Shown here: one piece after another, positions 1-7,106 of the stretch
Layout of the letters: each line of letters opens with the position of its first letter
How positions within the stretch are numbered: position 1 is the first letter of the stretch
Assembly: GCA_947472705.1 (NCBI GenBank)
Contig: CANJDA010000007.1
Coordinates: 1 to 29,706 of the forward strand
From: Flavobacteriaceae bacterium
GTDB lineage: Bacteria > Bacteroidota > Bacteroidia > Flavobacteriales > Flavobacteriaceae
Reading direction: 5' to 3'
Length of the DNA: 29,706 nucleotides
The notes under the pieces: model-generated
Database searches by the model: none
What the model was told of the DNA's origin: nothing
What the model saw: the letters and a program-made list of their open reading frames with translations, nothing else
Position numbers and translations under genes: made by a program

Positions 1-12
1 ACATTGCTAAAG

Positions 13-573
13 ATGGAAAATAAAATACGTTGCGCCTGGTGCGAGAAAGACGATTTGTACCGCGATTATCACGATAATGAATGGGGAAATCCTGTTTATG
101 ATGATGATACTCTTTTTGAATTTTTAGTTTTGGAAACCTTTCAGGCAGGTTTGAGTTGGTATACAATCCTTAAAAAAAGAGGTGATTTTCGCAATGCCTT
201 TGACCAATTTGATTATAAAAAAGTGGCACAATACAACGAAGCCAAAATTGAAGAATTGATGCAAGATGCTGGAATTATTAGAAATGGTTTAAAAATAAAA
301 GCTACGGTTTCTAATGCTATTGCTTTTATTAAAGTACAGGAGGAGTTTGGTAGTTTCTCAAAATACATTTGGAATTTTACTGATGGAAAACCTATTCATA
401 ACAATGTTAAAAGCATGAAAGAGGTTCCGGCAACTACTCCACTTTCGGATGCGATTAGTAAGGATTTAAAAAAACGCGGATTTAAATTTGTGGGATCAAC
501 AGTGGTCTATGCACATATGCAAGCCACTGGTATGGTAAATGATCATGTAGAAGATTGTTGGAAGAGAAAATAA
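13..573 (+). CDS. tag: DNA-3-methyladenine glycosylase I
   Basis: This base-excision repair enzyme removes 3-methyladenine from alkylated DNA in the cytoplasm. The 186-residue protein has the family's N-terminal RCxWC and YHDxEWG signatures. The zinc-snap ligands are visible: C7 and H20 near the N-terminus (the same 13-residue spacing as in E. coli Tag) and a C-terminal HxxxC in NDHVEDC. The catalytic pocket region ETFQAGLSW is also present. An upstream TTG at position 4 is in frame, but the ATG at 13 fits the family's N-terminus better. The window begins 12 bases before it, so its promoter cannot be seen. It converges on aat with a gap of only 5 bases. The length is typical. Confidence 0.95.
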   Translation: MENKIRCAWCEKDDLYRDYHDNEWGNPVYDDDTLFEFLVLETFQAGLSWYTILKKRGDFRNAFDQFDYKKVAQYNEAKIEELMQDAGIIRNGLKIKATVSNAIAFIKVQEEFGSFSKYIWNFTDGKPIHNNVKSMKEVPATTPLSDAISKDLKKRGFKFVGSTVVYAHMQATGMVNDHVEDCWKRK

Positions 574-578
574 AATGA

Positions 579-1217
579 TTATTCTGATTTCAAAACCTTC
601 ATAAACACTTCTCTTGAGATTTCAAAAGCACCCAATTTTTCTAAATGGTCGTTATGAACTTGGCAATCTAAAAGTTTATAATTGTTTTCATTCAGATGTT
701 TTATCAAGGTTACAAAAGCAATTTTACTCGCATTAGGCATTTTAGAAAACATGCTTTCACCACAAAAAACATGGCCTAAATCCACTCCGTACAACCCTCC
801 AACAAGTTCTCCATTTTGCCATACTTCGACAGACTTAGCTATACCCATTTCATGCAGTTTAGTATATGAAGAAATTATGTCATCCGTTATCCAAGTGCCT
901 TCCTGATCTTTCCGTTCTATTTGTTGGCAGTTTCGAATAACCTGATCAAAATTTTGATTAAATGTGACCTGAAACTTATTTTGATTCAACAAATTTCGGA
1001 TACTTTTGGATACTTTATACAATGATGGAACGACCACCATCCTATCAGGCGGAGACCACCATAATATGGGTTCATCTTCGTTAAACCAAGGAAAAATTCC
1101 GTTGCGATAGGCTAATACTAATCGTTCTACCGACAAATCCCCTCCAACTGCCAACACCCCTTCAAAAGAGGCTTCATCAACGGGAGGAAAGTATAAGTCT
1201 TTGGTTAAAAAATGCAT
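579..1217 (-). CDS. aat: Leucyl/phenylalanyl-tRNA--protein transferase
   Basis: The enzyme transfers Leu or Phe from aminoacyl-tRNA to N-terminal Arg or Lys of proteins, creating N-degrons for ClpS/ClpAP. The 212-residue protein carries the family hallmarks in order: YFPP near the N-terminus, GVLAVGGDLS, LVLAYRNGIFPWF, ILWWSPPDRMVV, then GLYGVDLGHVFCGESMFS, and a C-terminal LLDCQVHNDHLEKLGA. The length is normal for the family. The ATG at 1217 is the only good start before the conserved N-terminus. It is separated from the DUF3127 operon upstream on the same strand by about 100 bases holding a terminator, so it is probably transcribed on its own. Confidence 0.95.
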   Translation of the reverse strand: MHFLTKDLYFPPVDEASFEGVLAVGGDLSVERLVLAYRNGIFPWFNEDEPILWWSPPDRMVVVPSLYKVSKSIRNLLNQNKFQVTFNQNFDQVIRNCQQIERKDQEGTWITDDIISSYTKLHEMGIAKSVEVWQNGELVGGLYGVDLGHVFCGESMFSKMPNASKIAFVTLIKHLNENNYKLLDCQVHNDHLEKLGAFEISREVFMKVLKSE

Positions 1218-1254
1218 AATTCAGAAATTAGAGGAAATAAAAAGCAGTAAACGA

Positions 1255-1293
1255 AAAAACCATTCACACATATAAACTGTTAGAATGGTTTTT
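1255..1293 (-). terminator. Intrinsic terminator after the DUF3127 gene
   Basis: An 11-bp perfect inverted repeat, AAAAACCATTC (1255-1265) and GAATGGTTTTT (1283-1293), encloses a 17-base loop. Read on the minus strand, the second arm ends in a T run. It lies just past the stop codon of the flavin reductase-DUF3127 pair and before aat, so it should separate those units. Confidence 0.7.
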
Positions 1294-1315
1294 GTCTTAT
1301 ACTTTATGTTTATTT

Positions 1316-1690
1316 CTAGAAAGGCAAATCGTCGTGCTCTTCTTCGTTAAAATTTGTTGCTGGTTCAAATGCTTCTGCAGCAGGCATTGGTGCCATTCCA
1401 GCAGCTGGTACTTCTGCTTGCAATTTTTCAATTCTCCAACCTTGAATGTCGTTGAAATACTTGGTTTCTCCTTGTGGATTTACCCATTCTCTCCCTCTAA
1501 GGTTAATGGAAACTTTTACCGCTTCACCCGCATGGTAGTTGTTCAACAAATCACATTTATCTTGCACAAAATTGATGCTAATAAACTGTGGATATTGTTC
1601 TTCTGTAGCCACAACTAATTCTCTTTTTCTAAAACTGGCACTCACTTGTTGCTCAGCGTTAATCACTTTAATTTTTCCGGTAACTTCCAT
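1316..1690 (-). CDS. DUF3127 protein with an SSB-like acidic tip
   Basis: This 124-residue cytoplasmic protein matches the Bacteroidota DUF3127 family from its opening MEVTGKIKVIN and the internal KVSINLRGREWVNPQGET, WRIEKL. Residues 1-95 look like one compact beta-rich domain, compatible with an OB fold. Residues 96-112 are an Ala/Pro/Met-rich, probably disordered linker. The last residues EEEHDDLPF closely resemble the C-terminal tip by which single-stranded DNA-binding protein recruits partners. That likeness is seen in the sequence; a DNA-binding or partner-recruiting role is inference. The gene starts two bases after the flavin reductase stop and so shares its transcript. The family assignment is fairly sure, the function is not. 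Confidence 0.85.
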   Translation of the reverse strand: MEVTGKIKVINAEQQVSASFRKRELVVATEEQYPQFISINFVQDKCDLLNNYHAGEAVKVSINLRGREWVNPQGETKYFNDIQGWRIEKLQAEVPAAGMAPMPAAEAFEPATNFNEEEHDDLPF

Positions 1691-1692
1691 AA

Positions 1693-2568
1693 TTATTGGT
1701 TTGCTAAAAGTACTTTCCAGGCAGATAGTACTTCATTATTATTCAAATATTCTTTTGCTTTTTGGTGAATTTTTTGTTCATCATCTGAACTCAAAACTCC
1801 TTTTACTGCAAAATTTTGTTGTACAAATATAGTAATTTCTTCTTGCGTTGGCAATGCTTCTACATTTCCTAATTTTCCCAAATCATTACCATCAAAAATG
1901 GGGCTTTTTTTGATATAATCGGGGATTGCATCTACTCCTACTCCTAGGGTTGCCAATGGTTTTTCGACTTCAAACAATCCTTGATTGGAACGCGAATACC
2001 AATTGCCTCCCAAACGCGACACTAAATCAATTTTACTTTGGTCAATCTTGTTATTGCTGTCTAAAATATTTTCATGGATGTGAATTTTAAGTACTTCGCA
2101 AATAATTAAATTACCGGCACCGCCTTGGTTTCCTAAGGCAATTATTTCGTTGACTTTACACTCCATTTGAACGGGACTTTCTGCTACACGATAAGGTTTT
2201 ACCATATCGGAAGGAAGCATTGTTAAGCCAGATTTTAAGAACTCATTTACACCATCGGGGTATTCTGTGCTTGAGAGTGAAGCTTGTTGCACCAAGTCAT
2301 AATTCACTACATTAATCACCACCTGTCTTGTTGCTTGGCAGTTTTCTAACGTATGTTTAGTCGTATTATTACGAACACGGCGAGCTGGCGAAAAAACTAG
2401 GATAGGTGGATTGGAACTAAAGACATTAAAAAAACTAAATGGAGACAAATTAGGTTTTCCATTTTCATCCAAAGTACTAGCAAAGGCTATGGGTCTAGGA
2501 GCTACGGCACTTTGCAAATAATTTTGTAAATCGGCTGGGGATAAAGTATGGGGTTCAAAGCTAAGCAT
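1693..2568 (-). CDS. Flavin reductase family protein (FMN-binding split barrel)
   Basis: The 291-residue protein fits the flavin reductase-like, FMN-binding split-barrel family. Residues 15-80 carry the typical block VAPRPIAFASTLDENG, NLSPFSFFNVFSSNPPILVFSP, followed by TRQVVINVVNY. These proteins bind FMN and reduce flavin or act as flavoenzymes; the substrate here is unknown. There is no signal peptide. The last 80 or so residues form an extra helical tail after the barrel, containing a run reminiscent of a small helical domain. It is the first gene of a two-gene unit with the DUF3127 gene, separated by two bases. A functional link between the two is not obvious from the sequence. Confidence 0.85.
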   Translation of the reverse strand: MLSFEPHTLSPADLQNYLQSAVAPRPIAFASTLDENGKPNLSPFSFFNVFSSNPPILVFSPARRVRNNTTKHTLENCQATRQVVINVVNYDLVQQASLSSTEYPDGVNEFLKSGLTMLPSDMVKPYRVAESPVQMECKVNEIIALGNQGGAGNLIICEVLKIHIHENILDSNNKIDQSKIDLVSRLGGNWYSRSNQGLFEVEKPLATLGVGVDAIPDYIKKSPIFDGNDLGKLGNVEALPTQEEITIFVQQNFAVKGVLSSDDEQKIHQKAKEYLNNNEVLSAWKVLLANQ

Positions 2569-2641
2569 GGGAATTTATTTTGGTAAAAATAACGAAATAA
2601 GTGTTTTGTTGATAAAGCAAAAATCAACTATATTAATTAAA

Positions 2642-2668
2642 AAAAGTCCCGCCATAAGCGGGACTTTT
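2642..2668 (-). terminator. Strong intrinsic terminator after the T9SS cargo gene
   Basis: A perfect 11-bp stem, AAAAGTCCCGC (2642-2652) and GCGGGACTTTT (2658-2668), with the five-base loop CATAA. On the minus strand it is followed by Ts, and it sits 23 bases past the stop of the large secreted protein gene. It insulates that gene from the flavin reductase operon downstream. Confidence 0.85.
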
Positions 2669-2691
2669 AAATTTATAAGATTCTTTTGAAA

Positions 2692-4803
2692 TTATTCTTT
2701 GATTACCTTGATGGTTTTTACTAAATCTTCTGAAGTAATTTTTACCAAATAGGTTCCTGAGGCTAAATTGGAGACATTTATTTGACCGTTGGTAGTGTTT
2801 ACTGCTTTTTCTAGCACTACTTGTCCTAATAAATTAGTAACCTGAACTTTAGAAATCATTTTATCCGAAATTAGATTCAACATATCTTTCACAGGATTTG
2901 GATAGGCTTTAATACTTGAAGTATTAAATGTTGGTAAGCTTAATCCTCCTGAACACAGTACTGATCTTTGTCTTGGGTCTGTATTTGTGGCACATTGATC
3001 ATCGGCATGGGTGTAAAAACGAACCACTCCATCAGCAGCAGCTGTCCAAGTTACAGGGGTAATCCCTGCTATGGCTGCGGTTACGCCATCATCGGCACTA
3101 ATGGTTATGAAATCGGTTGCAATTGAACTGCTGAACTGATAGGTATAGCCACTCGTTACACTCACGTTTGAATATTCACCTGCATAACCATCAGCAGTTG
3201 GTATAATATCTTCTACTGTAGTTCCGTCACAAGAACTGACAACATAAGTATCCGTTGGGTATGGGATAGGGTTTCCGTTCAAACAATAGCCTGGAGCTGC
3301 TATAGTTGTAAAACTAAACGAAGTACAATCTGTTGCTTCACCAGCCAAATTTCTTGGCACCACCATCCAATAAAAAGTAGTGTTGTATGCTGGTGGATTA
3401 ATTGTTATTCCTATTGAAGTTGTAGTAACATTTGTAATTAAATTGGCAGCGGTTAAAGGTAAAGTTGTCCCTCCATATATATCATAACTATCAGGAGTAG
3501 TTCCTGTTGTTGGGGCATCCCAAGTAAAGGTAACTAAAGAACCAACAGGTACATCTATAGCCCCATCTGCTGGAAATGTTAAGGTAGCACAATCAGGAGG
3601 TAAAGCGGTAAAACCACTACACATAACAGCTCTTGTTCTTTCAACTTGTTCTGTACCACATTGGTTATCTAAATGCGTGTAAAATCGAACTGTTTGGTCA
3701 GAAGTAGCTGTCCATGTTACTGGTGTTGTTCCAAACGTGTATACTGTAGAAGCATCTTCCGAGCTAATAGTAATAAAATCAGTTGCATTAGAACTACTAA
3801 ACTCGTAAGTTAAACCCGAAGTTAGGCTAACTAAGGAATACTCTCCAGCATATCCAAAATCAGTAATTGATTCGGCAGTTGCTCCATCACAAACCTGAGG
3901 CACATAGGCTGTATCAGGATACAAATTTCCATTTAAACAATACCCAGGAGGTGATTGTGTAGTAAAACTAAAAGTGGTACAACCTGTGGCTGAACCTCCT
4001 ACGTTTTTAGGTATTACTTTCCAATAATAAGTAGTGTCATAAGCAGGAACGGGTAAACTGCCTGAAGTTGTTGTGAAATTCCCGATTAAATCAGCTGATG
4101 TTAATGGTAAGGTATTTCCGCCCCATACATCATAACTGACTGGAGTTGGTCCTGTAGTTGGGGCATCCCAAGTAAAAGCAACGGCAGGTCCAACTACTAT
4201 CCCTGTAGCTCCATCGGCTGGAGAAGTTAAAGTAGCACAATTTGGTGTAGTTGTAAATGGTTCCAATGAAACATCATCAATAGCCCAATCATCACCATCG
4301 TCTTGAGCCATTACAAATGCTACATAAATGGATTGCCCAACATAAGCACTTAAATCAACCGATCTTTGAGCCATTGAGGACGGTATATCTGCCTCAGTTT
4401 TGGTATCGACAATTGTAAAAGAGGCAATATTAGTTTGTGAAGTAGTGGAAACTCTAATGGTGTATATTGTTCCATAATCTACCAAGCCATAAGTTTGTGA
4501 TTCAAAAAAAGCTAATAAGGTATTAGGGGCAGTAACCGTAAATTGTGGTGTTACCAACCAATCCTCATTAACATCTCCTGTACCTCCCTCATACTGAACA
4601 TAAGCTGATTGATTTCCAGTTGAAATATAGGCTGGATCAGTAGAAATAGACCAGTCATTAACGGTTCCAAGTCCATTGGATCCAATGAAAGATGTCCATC
4701 CCACAGGCGGAAATGAAGCACCTTCAAATCCTTCAGGAAATTGAGCATATCCTTTTGAAACCACAGCTAAAAGGACAAAAAGCAATAAAGTAATTTTTTT
4801 CAT
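2692..4803 (-). CDS. Secreted choice-of-anchor J protein with T9SS type A sorting domain
   Basis: A 703-residue exported protein of unknown ligand. Residues 1-20 are a signal peptide (KKITLLLFVLLAVVSKGYA). Residues 22-182 are a choice-of-anchor J (cleaved adhesin-like) domain, with GFEGASFPPVGW near its start, NEDWLVTP and DDWAIDDVSL at its end. Residues 189-286 and 405-504 are fibronectin III-like repeats starting CATLT. Residues 287-404 and 505-624 are a second repeated domain starting GYCLNGN and ending in a Cys-rich RFYTHxDxQC stretch. Residues 632-703 are a type A sorting domain (AYPNPVKD, then LGQVV, ASGTYLVKI). Type IX secretion moves such cargo to the cell surface or outside. It is transcribed alone, with its own promoter and terminator. 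Confidence 0.9.
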   Translation of the reverse strand: MKKITLLLFVLLAVVSKGYAQFPEGFEGASFPPVGWTSFIGSNGLGTVNDWSISTDPAYISTGNQSAYVQYEGGTGDVNEDWLVTPQFTVTAPNTLLAFFESQTYGLVDYGTIYTIRVSTTSQTNIASFTIVDTKTEADIPSSMAQRSVDLSAYVGQSIYVAFVMAQDDGDDWAIDDVSLEPFTTTPNCATLTSPADGATGIVVGPAVAFTWDAPTTGPTPVSYDVWGGNTLPLTSADLIGNFTTTSGSLPVPAYDTTYYWKVIPKNVGGSATGCTTFSFTTQSPPGYCLNGNLYPDTAYVPQVCDGATAESITDFGYAGEYSLVSLTSGLTYEFSSSNATDFITISSEDASTVYTFGTTPVTWTATSDQTVRFYTHLDNQCGTEQVERTRAVMCSGFTALPPDCATLTFPADGAIDVPVGSLVTFTWDAPTTGTTPDSYDIYGGTTLPLTAANLITNVTTTSIGITINPPAYNTTFYWMVVPRNLAGEATDCTSFSFTTIAAPGYCLNGNPIPYPTDTYVVSSCDGTTVEDIIPTADGYAGEYSNVSVTSGYTYQFSSSIATDFITISADDGVTAAIAGITPVTWTAAADGVVRFYTHADDQCATNTDPRQRSVLCSGGLSLPTFNTSSIKAYPNPVKDMLNLISDKMISKVQVTNLLGQVVLEKAVNTTNGQINVSNLASGTYLVKITSEDLVKTIKVIKE
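2931..4239 (-). repeat. Tandem duplication of a two-domain coding module
   Basis: Within the T9SS cargo gene, residues 189-404 and 405-624 are two copies of the same pair of domains: an Fn3-like domain opening CATLT and a domain opening GYCLNGN. Long stretches are shared, such as FTWDAPTTG, NATDFITIS versus IATDFITIS, and RFYTH. The copies have diverged at the protein level and differ by a few residues in length, so the duplication is not recent. Confidence 0.8.
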
Positions 4804-4830
4804 AAATTAAGTTTTTGATTTATTGATGGG

Positions 4831-4859
4831 TAAATGTAATAAATTTACAATTCAGGCAA
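4831..4859 (-). promoter_or_regulatory. Likely promoter of the T9SS cargo gene
   Basis: On the minus strand, TTG (4857-4859) is followed after 18 bases by TACATTTA (4831-4838), one mismatch from the Bacteroidota -7 consensus TAnnTTTG. The expected transcript start lies about 20 bases before the ATG. An inverted repeat GTAAAT/ATTTAC (4830-4835 and 4843-4848) overlaps the -7 box and could be an operator. Confidence 0.45.
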
Positions 4860-4896
4860 TATTATTTTTTCACTACTTTTAACCCAAATAGTTACT

Positions 4897-6045
4897 ATGC
4901 AGTTTTCTGAAAAAAGAAACATCACTCGTTGGATCATCATTTTGGCTTCTTTTGTCATTGTGGCTTTAATTTTATGGAATACGTATACTTTTTTCCAAAT
5001 CTTTAAAAATGAAGAGCGCGTAAAAATGCAACTTTGGGCAGAGAGTTTAAAAACTATTAATAATGCCAATCTTGATACTGATATTGAGCTTCCACGGCAA
5101 ATAATGGAGAACAACACTACAATTCCTATTATTTTAACTGAAAACAACAAAATCATAAGACACAATAATATTGATGAAAGTGATTCTTCAGATCCTGTTA
5201 AACTAAAAAAGTTTTTGGAAAAATTAAAAAAACAAAATGACCCAATTGCAATACATTACGAGTCTGGAAAATTAAAATACCTTGTTTTCTATGGCGATTC
5301 CTCATTACTAAACAAACTAAAATATTACCCAATCGCTTTACTATTGATTATATTTTTATTTGGCGCTGTGGTGTATAATTTTTATCGTAGTACCAAAATG
5401 GCTACTCAAAATAAGTTATGGGCTGGTATGGCTAAAGAAACTGCACATCAAATTGGAACGCCTCTTTCCTCTCTCATTGGATGGCTCGAGATTATGAAGG
5501 CTGATAATGTAGCTGCAACCACTGTCCAAGAAATTGAAAAAGACATCAATCGTTTACAAACGATAACCGATCGATTTTCAAAGATTGGTTCCGAGCCCAT
5601 TCTTGAGCGTAAAAATATAATTGAAGAAACAGAACAGTCCTTTGATTACTTAAAATCAAGATTTTCAAAACAGGTAGAGTTTACTTTTAAAGCTCCGAAA
5701 GGTCCTATTATGGTATCTCTCAATGCTGCCTTACATAGTTGGACAGTAGAAAATTTAGTTAAAAATGCAATTGATGCAATGAAAGGTCGAGGTAGATTAT
5801 CAGTAGTAATTGAAGAAGATTCTAATTTGGTAAAAATATTAGTGACCGATAACGGCAAAGGAATTCCAAAAAATCAATACAAACGCGTTTTTGAACCAGG
5901 ATTTACAACTAAAAAACGTGGTTGGGGATTGGGTTTGTCATTAACCAAAAGGATAGTAGAAGAATATCACAAAGGGAAAATCAAAGTATTGCACTCCGAG
6001 ATTGGAAAAGGAACTACCATACAAATAGCTTTTAAAAAAGCATAA
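4897..6045 (+). CDS. Membrane sensor histidine kinase
   Basis: A 382-residue two-component sensor kinase. Transmembrane segments lie at about 11-33 and 143-162 and enclose a periplasmic domain of roughly 110 residues, too short and diverged to name. No HAMP domain is apparent after the second helix. The phosphoacceptor H184 is in the DHp motif AHQIGTPLSSLIGW. The ATP-binding domain shows the N box ENLVKNAIDAM (N286, N290), G1 DNGKGIP, F box FEPGFTTKK, G2 GWGLGLSL and G3 GKGTT. No response regulator gene is next to it, so its partner must be elsewhere. It diverges from the T9SS cargo gene. The ATG at 4897 places the first membrane helix normally. A weak -7 box, TACTTTTA, is at 4874-4881. Confidence 0.92.
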   Translation: MQFSEKRNITRWIIILASFVIVALILWNTYTFFQIFKNEERVKMQLWAESLKTINNANLDTDIELPRQIMENNTTIPIILTENNKIIRHNNIDESDSSDPVKLKKFLEKLKKQNDPIAIHYESGKLKYLVFYGDSSLLNKLKYYPIALLLIIFLFGAVVYNFYRSTKMATQNKLWAGMAKETAHQIGTPLSSLIGWLEIMKADNVAATTVQEIEKDINRLQTITDRFSKIGSEPILERKNIIEETEQSFDYLKSRFSKQVEFTFKAPKGPIMVSLNAALHSWTVENLVKNAIDAMKGRGRLSVVIEEDSNLVKILVTDNGKGIPKNQYKRVFEPGFTTKKRGWGLGLSLTKRIVEEYHKGKIKVLHSEIGKGTTIQIAFKKA

Positions 6046-6048
6046 AAA

Positions 6049-6068
6049 AATCCCGAATTATCGAGATT
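6049..6068 (-). terminator. Terminator of the greA-HIT operon
   Basis: Read on the minus strand, AATCTCGA, loop TAAT, TCGGGATT forms an 8-bp stem with one U-G wobble, followed directly by a run of seven Ts. It lies just past the HIT stop. In the plus direction the wobble becomes a C-A mismatch, so it is a poorer terminator for the sensor kinase gene. Confidence 0.6.
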
Positions 6069-6074
6069 CCTATA

Positions 6075-6464
6075 TTATAAATTTTGTTGAATTGCTTTTG
6101 CCAAATCTTCAAATTCTTCTTTGGTCAAAATAACTTTTCTTTGAAAGCGCATATCTTCCATATCGTGTAACGGAATTAAATGAACGTGCGTATGCGGTAC
6201 TTCAAGACCAATTACAGCTACACCAATCCTTTTACATTCAATTGTTTTTTCTAACGCTTTGGCTATTTTTCTGGAGAACTTCATTAATCCTAAATACAAC
6301 GCTTCTTCCATGTCAAAAATCTTGTTGATTTCCTGCTTGGGTACGCAGAGTGTGTGCCCTTTAGCATTTGGATTTACATCCAAAAATGCTATGAAATTTT
6401 CGTCTTCTGCAATTTTGTAGCAAGGAATTTCTCCGTTTATAATTTTGGTAAAAATACTGGCCAT
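6075..6464 (-). CDS. HIT family nucleotide hydrolase
   Basis: A 129-residue histidine-triad protein. Members hydrolyse nucleotide phosphoramidates or dinucleoside polyphosphates in the cytoplasm. The signature is complete: HTHVHLIPL with H91, H93 and H95. The N-terminal IFTKIINGEIPCYKIAED and FLDVNPNAKGHTLCVPK blocks are also typical of HIT proteins of the Hinge/YcfF type. It starts two bases after the greA stop codon and must share its transcript. The physiological substrate cannot be told from the sequence. A terminator follows at once on the same strand. Confidence 0.93.
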   Translation of the reverse strand: MASIFTKIINGEIPCYKIAEDENFIAFLDVNPNAKGHTLCVPKQEINKIFDMEEALYLGLMKFSRKIAKALEKTIECKRIGVAVIGLEVPHTHVHLIPLHDMEDMRFQRKVILTKEEFEDLAKAIQQNL

Positions 6465-6466
6465 CC

Positions 6467-6943
6467 TTAGTCTCTTGAAATCTCTAAAATTTCAAAATTT
6501 ATTTTTCCATTAGGAACACTTATTTCGGCAATTTCACCTACTTTTTTTCCAAGTAATCCTTTTCCAATAGGAGAACTAACAGAAATTTTACCAGTTTTTA
6601 AGTCTGCTTCACTTTCGGCTACCAATGTATATTTCATTTCCATACCATTGGCTTGATTTTTAATTTTGACTTTGGACAACACCAAAGCTTTTGATAAATC
6701 AAGTTGTGATTCATCAATCAGTCTCGCATTAGAATATAACTCTTCCATTTTAGAAATTCTCATTTCTAACATGCCTTGTGCCTCTTTGGCAGCATCATAT
6801 TCTGCATTTTCAGACAAATCACCTTTATCTCTTGCTTCTGCAATGGCTTGTGATGCTTTTGGTCTTTCTATACTTTTAAGTTGGTCTAATTCGTCCTTAA
6901 GTTTTTTTAATCCTTCTGCGGTATAATACGATACTGTGCTCAT
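6467..6943 (-). CDS. greA: Transcription elongation factor GreA
   Basis: GreA enters the secondary channel of RNA polymerase and stimulates cleavage of the backtracked transcript. The 158-residue length is standard. Residues 8-75 form the N-terminal antiparallel coiled coil, whose tip GDLSENAEY carries the acidic residues D42 and E45 needed for cleavage. The C-terminal domain ends in the usual ISSPIGKGLLGKKVGE, then FEILEI. The start codon follows the purine-rich stretch AGAGGAAAAC, which could act as a Shine-Dalgarno site. A consensus promoter and a leader hairpin lie upstream. The HIT gene follows after two bases. Confidence 0.97.
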   Translation of the reverse strand: MSTVSYYTAEGLKKLKDELDQLKSIERPKASQAIAEARDKGDLSENAEYDAAKEAQGMLEMRISKMEELYSNARLIDESQLDLSKALVLSKVKIKNQANGMEMKYTLVAESEADLKTGKISVSSPIGKGLLGKKVGEIAEISVPNGKINFEILEISRD

Positions 6944-6968
6944 GTTTTCCTCTTTTATATAAATAGAA

Positions 6969-6992
6969 AAAATCCCATCGCAACGGGATTTC
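6969..6992 (-). promoter_or_regulatory. Terminator-like hairpin in the greA leader
   Basis: On the minus strand AAATCCCGT, loop TGCG, ATGGGATTT forms a stem of nine pairs including one wobble, followed by a run of Ts, about 26 bases before the greA ATG. The predicted transcript start is only a few bases upstream of the stem. It may shield the mRNA 5' end or cause early termination. No gene needing a terminator ends here on either strand. Confidence 0.6.
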
Positions 6993-6998
6993 TTTTTG

Positions 6999-7026
6999 CA
7001 AAGATATTATTTTTTGTTTATTTCAA
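6999..7026 (-). promoter_or_regulatory. greA promoter with full Bacteroidota consensus
   Basis: On the minus strand TTG (7024-7026), a 17-base spacer, then TATCTTTG (6999-7006). This is an exact match to TTG plus TAnnTTTG with accepted spacing. It is the best-formed promoter in the window. Confidence 0.7.
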
Positions 7027-7031
7027 ATTTG

Positions 7032-7050
7032 TTAACGTTTATTAACGTTT
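7032..7050. promoter_or_regulatory. Tandem TTAACGTTT repeat between divergent promoters
   Basis: TTAACGTTT occurs at 7032-7040 and again at 7042-7050, a 10-base period, so both copies face the same side of the helix. The repeat lies behind the greA -33 box and overlaps the -33 region of the neighbouring lipoprotein gene. It looks like a regulator-binding site; no regulator is identified. Confidence 0.35.
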
Positions 7051-7075
7051 GCCAAAGTTAATTAAATTAAATTTG
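7049..7075 (+). promoter_or_regulatory. Likely promoter of the Rieske-like lipoprotein gene
   Basis: TTG (7049-7051), 16-base spacer, TAAATTTG (7068-7075), an exact -7 match with a slightly short spacer. The expected start of transcription is about 25 bases before the ATG at 7107. Confidence 0.5.
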
Positions 7076-7106
7076 TTTCGCCATAGTATTTCAAATAAAT
7101 TTGAGC

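Noticed and set aside
1539..1832. Open frame of 97 codons on the plus strand
   Set aside because: It lies across the DUF3127 and flavin reductase genes in another frame, has no family resemblance and no promoter; a shadow.
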